11,341 nt of DNA, from positions 1 through 11,341 of the forward strand of contig DATJXG010000346.1 of assembly GCA_035500455.1 (NCBI GenBank), written 5' to 3'. The position numbers were made by a program, and so were the translations under genes. Under the pieces are notes generated by a model. The model was not told where the DNA came from. It worked only from the letters and a program-made list of their open reading frames with translations, and did no database searches. Of the stretch, positions 5,222 to 11,191 are shown one piece after another. The DNA comes from DATJXG01 sp035500455 (GTDB taxonomy: Bacteria; Acidobacteriota; Terriglobia; Terriglobales; Acidobacteriaceae). Numbering within the stretch: the stretch's first letter is position 1; each line of letters starts with the position of its first letter.

Positions 5222-6487
5222 ATGAAGACCGTTGCCCTCGAAGAGGTAATCAATCCGTGGGAAGAACAGGCTGCGCGCTTTGATTTAGCGGCGCATAAGC
5301 TCAACCTGGACGAGGGGCTGTGGAAGGTCCTGCGTTATCCCAACCGCGAGATCATTCTGCACATCCCGGTCAACATGGATAACGGCAAACTGGAAGTTTT
5401 CACCGGCTTCCGGGTGCAGCATTCTATCGCCCGCGGGCCTTCCAAGGGCGGCATCCGCTACGGCCCGGATGTGACTCTCGACGAAGTTCGCGCCCTGGCC
5501 AGCTGGATGACGTGGAAGTGCGCTGTGGTGAACATTCCCTTCGGCGGCGCCAAGGGCGGCGTGATTTGTGATCCGCACAAAATGTCCATGGGCGAACTGG
5601 AGCGCATGACCCGGCGCTATACCGCGGAACTGGTGGACTTCATCGGCCCCGAGAAGGATGTTCCCGCCCCCGACGTCAACACCAACGAGCAAACCATGGC
5701 GTGGATCATGGACACGTACTCCATGCACATGCGCCAGACGGTTACTTCCGTTGTTACCGGCAAGCCGATTAACATCGGAGGGTCGCGCGGCCGCCGCGAG
5801 GCCACCGGCAGGGGCATCATGATCGTCTGCGACGAGGCGGTCAGGAAGCTCGGCCTCTCGCCGGAGCAGACGCGGGTAATCGTGCAGGGATTTGGCAACG
5901 TCGGCTCCAACGGCGCCAAGCTGATGTCCGAGGCAGGTTACAAAGTGGTGGGCATCGCCGAGGTGGATGGCGGCCTGCACAACGCCAACGGCATTGATAT
6001 TGACGCGCTTATCGAACATCACCATCGCAACCGCACCATCGTGGGCTTCCCGGGCGCGGAAGCGGCTGATGCCGACGAACTGCTGATCGGGGACTGCGAG
6101 ATTCTGATTCCCGCCGCCACCGAAAACCAGATTACCGCCCACAACGCCGGCAAAGTGAAGTGCAAGATTCTGGCCGAGGGCGCGAACGGCCCCACCACTT
6201 CCGACGCCGACGACATCCTTGCCAATAAGGGTGTATTCGTCATCCCCGACATTCTGTGCAATGCCGGTGGCGTCACCACCTCCTACTTCGAGTGGGTGCA
6301 GGACCGGCAGGGCTACTTCTGGAAGGAATCACTGGTGAACGAGGAACTGGAGCGCATCATGAAGACGGCCTTCGAGGATGTGGTGCGCTTCGCCGAGACT
6401 CACCATGTGAACAACCGCATCGCCGCCTACATGCTGGCCATTGACCGGGTGGCGTACACTATCCGCCAGCGGGGGATTTACGCATAG
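5222..6487 (+). CDS. gdhA: Glutamate dehydrogenase (Glu/Leu/Phe/Val dehydrogenase family)
   Basis: A 421-residue dehydrogenase interconverting L-glutamate and 2-oxoglutarate plus ammonia, cytosolic and usually hexameric. Aligned to the Clostridium symbiosum numbering with a constant offset of 14, the active site is complete: Lys75 (PSKGGIRYGP), Lys99 (MTWKC), catalytic Lys111 (FGGAKGGV) and Asp151 (PAPDVNTN). Ser354 in NAGGVTTSYFEW marks glutamate rather than leucine specificity. The Rossmann loop is GFGNVG (223-228), and Glu247 follows the second strand (GIAEVDGG), which favours NAD over NADP. Length fits the small NAD-type enzymes. The ATG at 5222 is chosen over the longer open frame (to 5069) because GGAG lies 5 nt before it and the conserved N-terminus starts there. 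The gene for the small exported protein starts 28 nt after the stop and may be co-transcribed. Confidence 0.95.
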   Translation: MKTVALEEVINPWEEQAARFDLAAHKLNLDEGLWKVLRYPNREIILHIPVNMDNGKLEVFTGFRVQHSIARGPSKGGIRYGPDVTLDEVRALASWMTWKCAVVNIPFGGAKGGVICDPHKMSMGELERMTRRYTAELVDFIGPEKDVPAPDVNTNEQTMAWIMDTYSMHMRQTVTSVVTGKPINIGGSRGRREATGRGIMIVCDEAVRKLGLSPEQTRVIVQGFGNVGSNGAKLMSEAGYKVVGIAEVDGGLHNANGIDIDALIEHHHRNRTIVGFPGAEAADADELLIGDCEILIPAATENQITAHNAGKVKCKILAEGANGPTTSDADDILANKGVFVIPDILCNAGGVTTSYFEWVQDRQGYFWKESLVNEELERIMKTAFEDVVRFAETHHVNNRIAAYMLAIDRVAYTIRQRGIYA

Positions 6488-6515
6488 GGGGAATTCGATT
6501 CGCTGAGGTGTCATT

Positions 6516-6800
6516 GTGCGGAAGATCCTTCTCTGCCTGCTGGTGGTAGTTCTGTGCCTGCCTGCGTTTCCTCAAAATGATTCTTCTTCCCGACCAACTG
6601 CGTCCGCCAAGCCCGCTTCTACGCATGCGCCGAGCGCCGCGGAGATTGCCGCCGCCAAAGCTGCGCGCCAAGTCTGGGTGAATACGACGACGGGGATCTA
6701 CCACAAAAACGGCCGCTGGTATGGCAAGACGAAGAGCGGAAAATTCATGTCCGAAGCCGACGCGAAGAAGGCCGGGTACAAGAAAGCCAAGCGAAATTGA
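6516..6800 (+). CDS. Small exported protein with a YH-WYG-AGY domain, function unknown
   Basis: A 94-residue precursor starting at GTG (GAGGTG 5 nt upstream). Residues 1-20 form a signal peptide: basic RK, a Leu/Val core, then LPAFPQ with a likely cut before Asn21. A Ser/Thr/Pro/Ala-rich linker (about 22-43) leads to a compact basic domain, residues 52-91: VWVNTTTGIYHKNGRWYG, then KTKSGKFMSEADAKKAGYKKAK. The YH...WYG...(M)xExDAxxAGY layout recalls the small Ada-type metal-binding domain (YHxxxC...F.s.eeA..AGYRpC) but has no cysteines, so it cannot bind zinc that way. It is probably periplasmic or secreted. Its place 28 nt after gdhA may simply mean a shared transcript. I recognise the domain style but not a function. 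Confidence 0.8.
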   Translation: MRKILLCLLVVVLCLPAFPQNDSSSRPTASAKPASTHAPSAAEIAAAKAARQVWVNTTTGIYHKNGRWYGKTKSGKFMSEADAKKAGYKKAKRN

Positions 6801-6801
6801 A

Positions 6802-6832
6802 TGTAGCGCCGGCGTCCCGCCGGCGCTACGGT
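6802..6832. repeat. REP-like unit A after the exported-protein gene
   Basis: A perfect 12-bp palindrome (arms 6803-6814 and 6818-6829, loop TCC) begins 2 nt after the stop codon. The 31-nt unit recurs in the same orientation at 6880-6910 with 25 of 31 identical positions, including the ACGGT tail. There is no T-run, so it is probably a REP-type element, though it would also give the transcript a stable 3' hairpin. The 330-nt gap 6801-7130 also holds unit B, a promoter candidate and a leader hairpin. Confidence 0.7.
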
Positions 6833-6879
6833 CGGGGCCGCCGGCAACCTGGCCCTTGTTGCGGAAATCTTGACGGTGT

Positions 6880-6910
6880 CGAAGCGCCGGCGAGACGCCG
6901 GCGTTACGGT
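6880..6910. repeat. REP-like unit B, direct copy of unit A
   Basis: Stem 6883-6892 with 6896-6905 (10 bp including one G-U), loop AGA. It differs from unit A mainly in the loop and at compensating or wobble stem positions, which suggests that the fold is conserved. The start-to-start spacing of 78 nt makes the pair a REP doublet. Confidence 0.65.
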
Positions 6911-6953
6911 TGCGCTAGTGACTGTCTGCGCTGCCGTCACCTGTCCACCGCCG

Positions 6954-6983
6954 TTGACCTCGGCAACGGGCAACAATTAGGAT
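6954..6983 (+). promoter_or_regulatory. Candidate promoter of the acp-acp-fabF operon
   Basis: TTGACC (6954-6959), 18-nt spacer, TAGGAT (6978-6983). It would give a leader of about 140 nt. A weaker second pair, TTTACT (7029-7034) and TACACT (7053-7058) with 18 nt spacing, would give a leader of about 70 nt. Confidence 0.45.
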
Positions 6984-7076
6984 GCCTAGGACAATCTCAG
7001 GAACAGGAGAAACCAGCCGGTCCCTTGCTTTACTTGAGTTTACAGGGGCCAGTACACTACTCGTTTCCCTGAGCAG

Positions 7077-7094
7077 GCGCGGGCGGGCCCGCGC
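7077..7094 (+). other. GC-rich hairpin in the acp leader
   Basis: GCGCGGG (7077-7083) pairs perfectly with CCCGCGC (7088-7094) around CGGG. It ends 36 nt before the ATG of the first ACP gene and 23 nt before its Shine-Dalgarno, so it could affect leader folding or mRNA stability. No regulator (for example a FapR-type operator) is recognised. Confidence 0.4.
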
Positions 7095-7130
7095 GCGCAC
7101 CGATTCTTGCCGATTGCGAGGTGTCAAGTC

Positions 7131-7388
7131 ATGCCAGTGGCAAAAGCGGAAATTGCTGGGAAAGTAAAGCAGATCATCTCCGAACAACTGGGCGTGGACG
7201 AGGCCGAAGTGGTGGCCAGCGCCTCGTTCGTGGACGACCTGGGAGCGGACTCGCTCGACCAGGTGGAGCTGGTGATGGCGCTGGAAGAAGGGTTCGATCT
7301 GGAGATTTCCGACGACGACGCGGAGAAGATCCGCACCGTGCAGGACACGATCGATTACATCGAAAAGCACGCAAAAGTGAGCAAATAG
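7131..7388 (+). CDS. acpP: Acyl carrier protein, first tandem copy
   Basis: An 85-residue acidic ACP that carries growing acyl chains on 4'-phosphopantetheine through Ser41 in DDLGADSLD. The four-helix layout is intact: helix I KVKQIISEQL, the GVDEAEV turn, helix II from the DSL motif through VELVMALEE, and the final helix DTIDYIEKH. The ATG at 7131 has GAGGTG 7 nt upstream; the 8 extra codons of the open frame before it are not ACP-like. It shares 59 of 75 aligned residues with the second copy. Differences lie at the helix II-III edge (Gln44, Leu51, Gly54, and LEIS against IEIP), a region that contacts partner enzymes, so the two copies may serve different partners. It is first in an operon with the second ACP gene and fabF. 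Confidence 0.93.
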   Translation: MPVAKAEIAGKVKQIISEQLGVDEAEVVASASFVDDLGADSLDQVELVMALEEGFDLEISDDDAEKIRTVQDTIDYIEKHAKVSK

Positions 7389-7404
7389 TTTTGTAGATTT
7401 GCCT

Positions 7405-7440
7405 GGCGGGCGCGATGCCCGCCAATGGCGGAAGGCCGCC
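7405..7440. repeat. Two adjacent GC hairpins between the ACP genes
   Basis: GGCGGGC (7405-7411) pairs with GCCCGCC (7417-7423) around GCGAT; next to it GGCGG (7427-7431) pairs with CCGCC (7436-7440). They start 16 nt after the first ACP stop. They could be a REP-like unit, and could stabilise or segment the mRNA so that the two ACPs are made in different amounts. Confidence 0.5.
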
Positions 7441-7490
7441 CAAGGGCGCTGGCAGCGAATGGCGCTACACCGAGCAAGCGAGGAAAAATC

Positions 7491-7736
7491 ATGGCTGCTG
7501 TGGATGAGAAAGTAAAGCAAATCATCGTTGAGCAACTTGGGGTGGACGAAGGTGAAGTCACCCCCAGCGCATCTTTCGTGGACGACCTGGGCGCCGACTC
7601 GCTGGACACCGTGGAACTGGTGATGGCCTTCGAGGAAGCCTTCGAAATCGAGATCCCTGATGAGGACGCGGAGAAGATCCGCACCGTGCAGGACGCCGTC
7701 GATTACATCGGGAAACATGCGAAAGGCGGGAAATAA
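7491..7736 (+). CDS. acpP: Acyl carrier protein, second tandem copy
   Basis: An 81-residue ACP with the phosphopantetheine Ser37 in DDLGADSLD and the classical EIEIPDEDAEKI helix III region, closer to textbook AcpP than the first copy. The ATG at 7491 has GAGGA 6 nt upstream; the longer open frame (from 7425) is non-conserved and overlaps the hairpins. Its TAA stop is followed immediately by the TTG start of fabF in the same frame, so fabF translation very probably depends on ribosomes finishing this gene. The near-identity to the first copy at protein level points to tandem duplication followed by divergence. Confidence 0.94.
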   Translation: MAAVDEKVKQIIVEQLGVDEGEVTPSASFVDDLGADSLDTVELVMAFEEAFEIEIPDEDAEKIRTVQDAVDYIGKHAKGGK

Positions 7737-9002
7737 TTGGGACGCAGGGTCGTAGTCACCGGCATCGGCCTCATCTGCGCGGTGGGCAACACCACCGCGG
7801 AGGTGTGGCGGAACCTGCTTGCCGGCAAAAGTGGCGTGACCCGCATTACCGAAGCGATCAAGCAGGGCGCATTTAAAGAGGAAGAGCTGCCCAGGTTCGC
7901 CTGCCAGATTGCGGCCGAAGTCAAGAACTTCGATCCGCTGCAATTCGTCGAGAAAAAAGAGCTCAAGAAGATGGGGCGCTTCATTCATCTCGCCCTGGCG
8001 GCGGCGGATGAAGCGGTCAAGACCGCCGGTCTGCAGGTAACGCCGGAGATTTGCGAGCGAGTGGGAGTGCACATCGGCTCGGGCATTGGCGGATTCGATG
8101 TGATTGAGCGCGAGCATTCCAACCTGCTTAATGGCGGCCCGCGCCGCATCTCCCCTTTTTTCATTCCTGCGGCCATCGTGAACCTGGCGGCCGGGCACAT
8201 CAGCATCCGCTACAACGCGCGCGGACCGAACGAAGCCACCTGCACGGCCTGTACGACCAGCGCGCACTCGGTGGGGGACGCGTTCAAGATCATTTCCCGC
8301 TGCGATGCCGAAGTAATGATCGCCGGCGGCACGGAAGCGGCCATTACTCCCATGGGAGTGGGCGGATTTGCCGCTATGCGGGCGCTCTCCACCCGCAACG
8401 ATGAGCCGGAACGCGCCAGCCGGCCGTGGGATTCGGCGCGCGACGGTTTTGTGATCGGGGAAGGCGCGGGAATTCTGATACTGGAGGAGTTGGACTTCGC
8501 CCGCCGCCGCGGCGCCAATATTCTGGCGGAGGTCATGGGTTACGGCATGAGCGGTGACGCCTACCACATCACCCAGCCTGCGCCGGAAGGTGATGGCGCC
8601 TATCGCGTGATGTTGAACACGGTGAACGACGCCAAGATTCAGCCGCAGCAGGTGGGATACATCAACGCCCACGGAACTTCCACCGACATCGGCGACAAGT
8701 TGGAAACCGTTGCCATCAAGCGGGCTTTCGGCGACCACGCCTACAAGCTCGCGGTAAGCTCCACCAAGTCGATGACCGGCCATCTTCTGGGTGGTGCGGG
8801 AGGATTGGAGGCGGGGATCACGGTGCTGGCGCTGCGTGATCAAGTGCTGCCGCCGACCATCAACCTGGAGCAGCCTGACCCGGAGTGCGACCTGGATTAC
8901 GTTCCCAACCATTCGCGCAAGGTGGATCTGGAGTACGCCATGTCGAACTCCTTCGGTTTCGGCGGGACCAATGGCGCTCTACTGTTTCGCCGCTGGGAGT
9001 AG
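7737..9002 (+). CDS. fabF: 3-oxoacyl-ACP synthase II (KAS II)
   Basis: A 421-residue condensing enzyme that elongates acyl-ACP with malonyl-ACP in fatty-acid synthesis. The thiolase fold carries the full catalytic set: nucleophile Cys172 in TACTTSAHS, His312 in NAHGTSTD, Lys344 in SSTKSMTGH, His349 in the same motif, and the Gly-rich NSFGFGGTN (404-412). The N-terminus RRVVVTGIGLICAVG is canonical and directly follows TTG at 7737. No other Met occurs before residue 79, so TTG is the start. A GGCGGG stretch (7725-7730) in the last ACP codons could serve as a weak ribosome site. The Cys-Thr-Thr-Ser elbow and the Asp-Ile-Gly in NAHGTSTDIGD differ slightly from E. coli FabF but keep the catalytic residues. 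It is the last gene of the operon. Confidence 0.95.
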   Translation: MGRRVVVTGIGLICAVGNTTAEVWRNLLAGKSGVTRITEAIKQGAFKEEELPRFACQIAAEVKNFDPLQFVEKKELKKMGRFIHLALAAADEAVKTAGLQVTPEICERVGVHIGSGIGGFDVIEREHSNLLNGGPRRISPFFIPAAIVNLAAGHISIRYNARGPNEATCTACTTSAHSVGDAFKIISRCDAEVMIAGGTEAAITPMGVGGFAAMRALSTRNDEPERASRPWDSARDGFVIGEGAGILILEELDFARRRGANILAEVMGYGMSGDAYHITQPAPEGDGAYRVMLNTVNDAKIQPQQVGYINAHGTSTDIGDKLETVAIKRAFGDHAYKLAVSSTKSMTGHLLGGAGGLEAGITVLALRDQVLPPTINLEQPDPECDLDYVPNHSRKVDLEYAMSNSFGFGGTNGALLFRRWE

Positions 9003-9080
9003 AGCGAGCCTTTTACCCCGTTCATGGCCTCCACCATCCCTTTCAAAGGCCTCATGATCAAAAACCCGCCATTCTTCAAA

Positions 9081-9190
9081 AAGCCCTGTCATCCCGAGCA
9101 ACGCGAGAGATCTGGGTGTTTGCCCGCAACGCCAATGCAGTGGACCGGCGAGAACCCAGATCCCTCGCTACGCTCGGGATGACAGGCCTT
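9081..9190. repeat. 110-bp palindromic intergenic element with 37-nt imperfect terminal arms
   Basis: Arms 9081-9117 and 9154-9190 are reverse complements with 5 mismatches in 37, around a 36-nt centre. The conserved outer part is CTGTCATCCCGAGC and GATCTGGGT. It contains no gene. The CTGTCATCC-GAGC...GGATCT style matches a kind of mobile palindromic repeat common between genes in Acidobacteria and others (from memory, not searched). It lies 79 nt after fabF. The rest of the 355-nt gap 9003-9357 holds a weak terminator, a small AT-rich hairpin and two tandem CCTTTTGC words (9303-9318). Confidence 0.75.
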
Positions 9191-9219
9191 TGGTTGGCTG
9201 AAGTGCCGCACCGCACTTT

Positions 9220-9240
9220 CCGCGCCAGACGCGGGTTTTA
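9220..9240 (+). terminator. Weak terminator-like hairpin after fabF
   Basis: CCGCG (9220-9224) pairs with CGCGG (9230-9234) around CCAGA and is followed by GTTTTA. The stem is short (6 bp with a wobble) and the T-run has only four T, so termination is uncertain. Confidence 0.3.
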
Positions 9241-9250
9241 GGGCCTCCCA

Positions 9251-9275
9251 AAAGTAATCAGCCAACTATTACTTT
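9251..9275. other. 8-bp AT-rich inverted repeat upstream of the PilZ gene
   Basis: AAAGTAAT (9251-9258) and ATTACTTT (9268-9275) form a perfect inverted repeat with a 9-nt centre. It stands out as AT-rich in GC-rich DNA about 85 nt before the PilZ gene, so an operator for a dimeric regulator is possible. No regulator family is recognised. Confidence 0.35.
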
Positions 9276-9357
9276 GCTTACACTTTTGTACCGTCCCATT
9301 GTCCTTTTGCCCTTTTGCCAAGCGGCCGGATTGCCGAGAGAATAGTCAGCAATCGAT

Positions 9358-10083
9358 ATGGCCACTTTCATGGATAAACCTCTGGTGTCAGCCTGGTCGC
9401 CGATTCCCACGACCAGAAAAACCTCAGTCCGTGTTGCCCTGGTGGCAACCAACGAACCGGCTTCTGCCATTTTGACGGAGTGCTTCCGGCAATTCGGTAT
9501 GGAGCCGATAACCCTGGAGTCGCACCCCAGCGTTCGCCTGCAGCGGGAGAAGTTTGCCGCCTGCGTGGTGCCGCTGATGCCGGGAGCGGAATCGGTGATG
9601 GAAGCCGCGCGCCTGTCAGCCTCCAACAGCCGCATCGTGATTTATGGCTTAGGGGGAAGCGCGCAGGACGCCCTTCGGTTCTCAAAATTCGGGGTGAATG
9701 CGGTGTTCCACGAGCCGCTGGAGCGCTCCTCGGCGTTAAAACTGGTGCGGGCGACGCAGACCCTGCTGCTGCACGAGTTCCGCCGCTATGTGCGCATTCC
9801 GGTGATCACGGAGGTCGCGGTGGTGGTGGGCGATGGCCGCCGGTTCAGCGCGACCAGCCTGGAGGTCAGCTCTGGCGGCATGTCGCTGCGCGTTTCGGAA
9901 GAGGTGGACCCGGGGCAGCCGGTGGAGATTTCCTTTGCCCTTCTGACCCTTCCTCGAATCTGGGTGAGAGGAACAGTCAGCTGGCGCAAGCCTGCCTTGA
10001 AGACCATGGGTGTCCGCTTCGACACTCACGATGAACGCCGGCTGCGGATCAAAGAGTGGGTGGACGCGTACTTCGAGAACTGA
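9358..10083 (+). CDS. Degenerate receiver-like domain fused to a PilZ domain
   Basis: A 241-residue soluble protein. Residues about 22-137 have the alternating strand/helix pattern of a response-regulator receiver (VRVALVATNEPASAILTECF ... SRIVIYGL ... GVNAVFHEPL ... ALKLVRATQTLL). However, the site expected to hold the phosphorylated Asp reads FAACVVPLM, with no Asp, so it is probably not phosphorylated in the usual way. Residues about 140-240 form a PilZ domain with RRYVRIP (142-148), the RxxxR motif, and LEVSSGGMSL (168-177). The latter corresponds to D/NxSxxG with Glu in place of Asp/Asn, so cyclic di-GMP binding is plausible but not certain. The ATG at 9358 is used; ATG at 9370 is an alternative, and neither has a strong Shine-Dalgarno. 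No motility or polysaccharide genes adjoin it, so the output is unknown. Confidence 0.82.
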   Translation: MATFMDKPLVSAWSPIPTTRKTSVRVALVATNEPASAILTECFRQFGMEPITLESHPSVRLQREKFAACVVPLMPGAESVMEAARLSASNSRIVIYGLGGSAQDALRFSKFGVNAVFHEPLERSSALKLVRATQTLLLHEFRRYVRIPVITEVAVVVGDGRRFSATSLEVSSGGMSLRVSEEVDPGQPVEISFALLTLPRIWVRGTVSWRKPALKTMGVRFDTHDERRLRIKEWVDAYFEN

Positions 10084-10097
10084 GGTTCTATGAGCGC

Positions 10098-10117
10098 CGC
10101 GGGTAAGGGCGCCCGCG
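10098..10117. repeat. GC-rich palindrome after the PilZ gene
   Basis: CGCGGG (10098-10103) pairs with CCCGCG (10112-10117); the 8-nt loop TAAGGGCG overlaps a smaller GGGCGCCC palindrome. It starts 15 nt after the stop codon, like the other REP-like units here. Confidence 0.45.
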
Positions 10118-10142
10118 TCACGCCACTGCTCAAATCTCGGGG

Positions 10143-10173
10143 TTGGTCACAGAGCCGTCATAGCATTTAGAAT
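10143..10173 (+). promoter_or_regulatory. Weak candidate promoter for lipA
   Basis: TTGGTC (10143-10148), 19-nt spacer, TAGAAT (10168-10173). The start would fall near the two candidate ATGs of lipA (10177 and 10183), which lack a Shine-Dalgarno, so a leaderless message from 10183 is possible. Confidence 0.25.
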
Positions 10174-10176
10174 CGA

Positions 10177-11088
10177 ATGCACATGGCGAGCGTGCCTGAA
10201 CTCGTACAGATTGAGCTACACCCACCACTCCGCCAGCCCAAGCCGGAGTGGCTCAAGGCGAAAGCCCCAGTCGGCGAGAACTTTCACAATCTCAAGAAAC
10301 TGGCGCGCGGCCTTGGACTGCACACGGTTTGCGAATCGGCGCAATGCCCCAATATCGGCGAGTGCTGGAACCATCGCACTGCTACGTTCATGCTGCTGGG
10401 TGATATCTGCACCCGACGCTGCGGCTTCTGCGCCGTTCCCAAGGGCAAGCCGGGTCCCATTGACCAGGATGAGCCGCGGCGGGTTGCGGAGGCAGTAGCC
10501 ACGCTCGGGCTCAAGCACGCTGTGGTGACCAGCGTGAACCGGGATGACGACAACGTGGGCGGCGCCCGCATCTTTGCTAAAACGATCCGCCAGATTCGCG
10601 AGCTTTCTCCGGGCTGCCGGGTGGAAGTGCTGATCCCGGATTTCCAGGGTCTGGACGAACCCCTGCGGATTGTGCTCGACGCCCGCCCCGACATCCTGAA
10701 CCACAACACCGAGACTGTGCCGCGGCTCTACCGTCCGGTGCGCTCGGGGGCGCGTTATGAACGTTCCCTGCAATTGCTGGAGAACGCCAAGAAATTCTCA
10801 CCGGGCGTGGTGACTAAGTCCGGCCTGATGACGGGATTGGGCGAGACGATCCCTGAACTGGTGGACGTTTTCCGCGACCTGGGCGCTCGGGGCGTGGACA
10901 TTCTTACCGTGGGGCAATACCTGCGGCCTTCGCGCGATCATTTGCCAATTGCCCGTTTCTACACCCCGCAGGAGTTCGAATACCTGAAGGAAGAAGCAAT
11001 GCGCTTCGGCTTCCGGCATGTTGAGTCCGGACCGATGGTGCGCTCCAGCTATCACGCTCATGAACACGCCGAGGCGGCACGAAGGTAA
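10177..11088 (+). CDS. lipA: Lipoyl synthase (radical SAM)
   Basis: A 303-residue radical SAM enzyme that inserts two sulfurs into protein-bound octanoyl groups to make lipoyl cofactors for pyruvate and 2-oxoglutarate dehydrogenases and glycine cleavage. The auxiliary iron-sulfur cluster, which is sacrificed as sulfur source, is bound by CESAQCPNIGEC (Cys52, Cys57, Cys63) and by the C-terminal Ser in RSSYHA (289-294). The SAM cluster motif is CTRRCGFC (Cys78, Cys82, Cys85). HNTETVPRLY and GLMTGLGE are typical. The loop reads SVNRDDDNVGGA where the common family form is SVDRDDLPDGGA, a modest variant. Length is normal. Start ATG 10177 or ATG 10183 cannot be separated; neither has a ribosome site. 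lipB is not in the window. The stop overlaps the first of two REP-like units. Confidence 0.96.
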   Translation: MHMASVPELVQIELHPPLRQPKPEWLKAKAPVGENFHNLKKLARGLGLHTVCESAQCPNIGECWNHRTATFMLLGDICTRRCGFCAVPKGKPGPIDQDEPRRVAEAVATLGLKHAVVTSVNRDDDNVGGARIFAKTIRQIRELSPGCRVEVLIPDFQGLDEPLRIVLDARPDILNHNTETVPRLYRPVRSGARYERSLQLLENAKKFSPGVVTKSGLMTGLGETIPELVDVFRDLGARGVDILTVGQYLRPSRDHLPIARFYTPQEFEYLKEEAMRFGFRHVESGPMVRSSYHAHEHAEAARR

Positions 11089-11177
11089 GCGCGGGCGTTC
11101 CGCCCGTGCCTCAGCGGCACCGAACCCTGAGCTGAAATCCGAGAAGCGAGATGCACGGGCGAGGACGCCCGCGCCTA
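11086..11177. repeat. Inverted pair of REP-like GC palindromes after lipA
   Basis: Unit 1 (11086-11109) contains the stem GCGCGGGCG / CGCCCGTGC (11089-11097, 11101-11109; loop TTC). Unit 2 (11153-11177) contains GCACGGGCG / CGCCCGCGC (11153-11161, 11166-11174; loop AGGA). Unit 2 is close to the reverse complement of unit 1, so the pair is also one long inverted repeat with a 43-nt centre. Unit 1 starts on the lipA stop codon itself. This is the head-to-head arrangement expected of REP doublets. Confidence 0.65.
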
Positions 11178-11191
11178 CATCCTGAAACTGA

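Noticed and set aside
5285..6142. A 285-codon minus-strand open frame within glutamate dehydrogenase
   Set aside because: It lies entirely opposite the conserved dehydrogenase, with the composition typical of an antisense shadow.
6915..8912. A 665-codon open frame on the minus strand opposite both ACP genes and fabF
   Set aside because: It is antisense to three unmistakable genes, is rich in His/Arg/Gly/Val as expected from reverse-reading GC-rich codons, and matches no family I recognise.
5034..11177. CRISPR array formed by the regularly seen GC repeats
   Set aside because: The units are palindromes of varied sequence, scattered over 6 kb between genes, with no fixed spacers and no cas genes.
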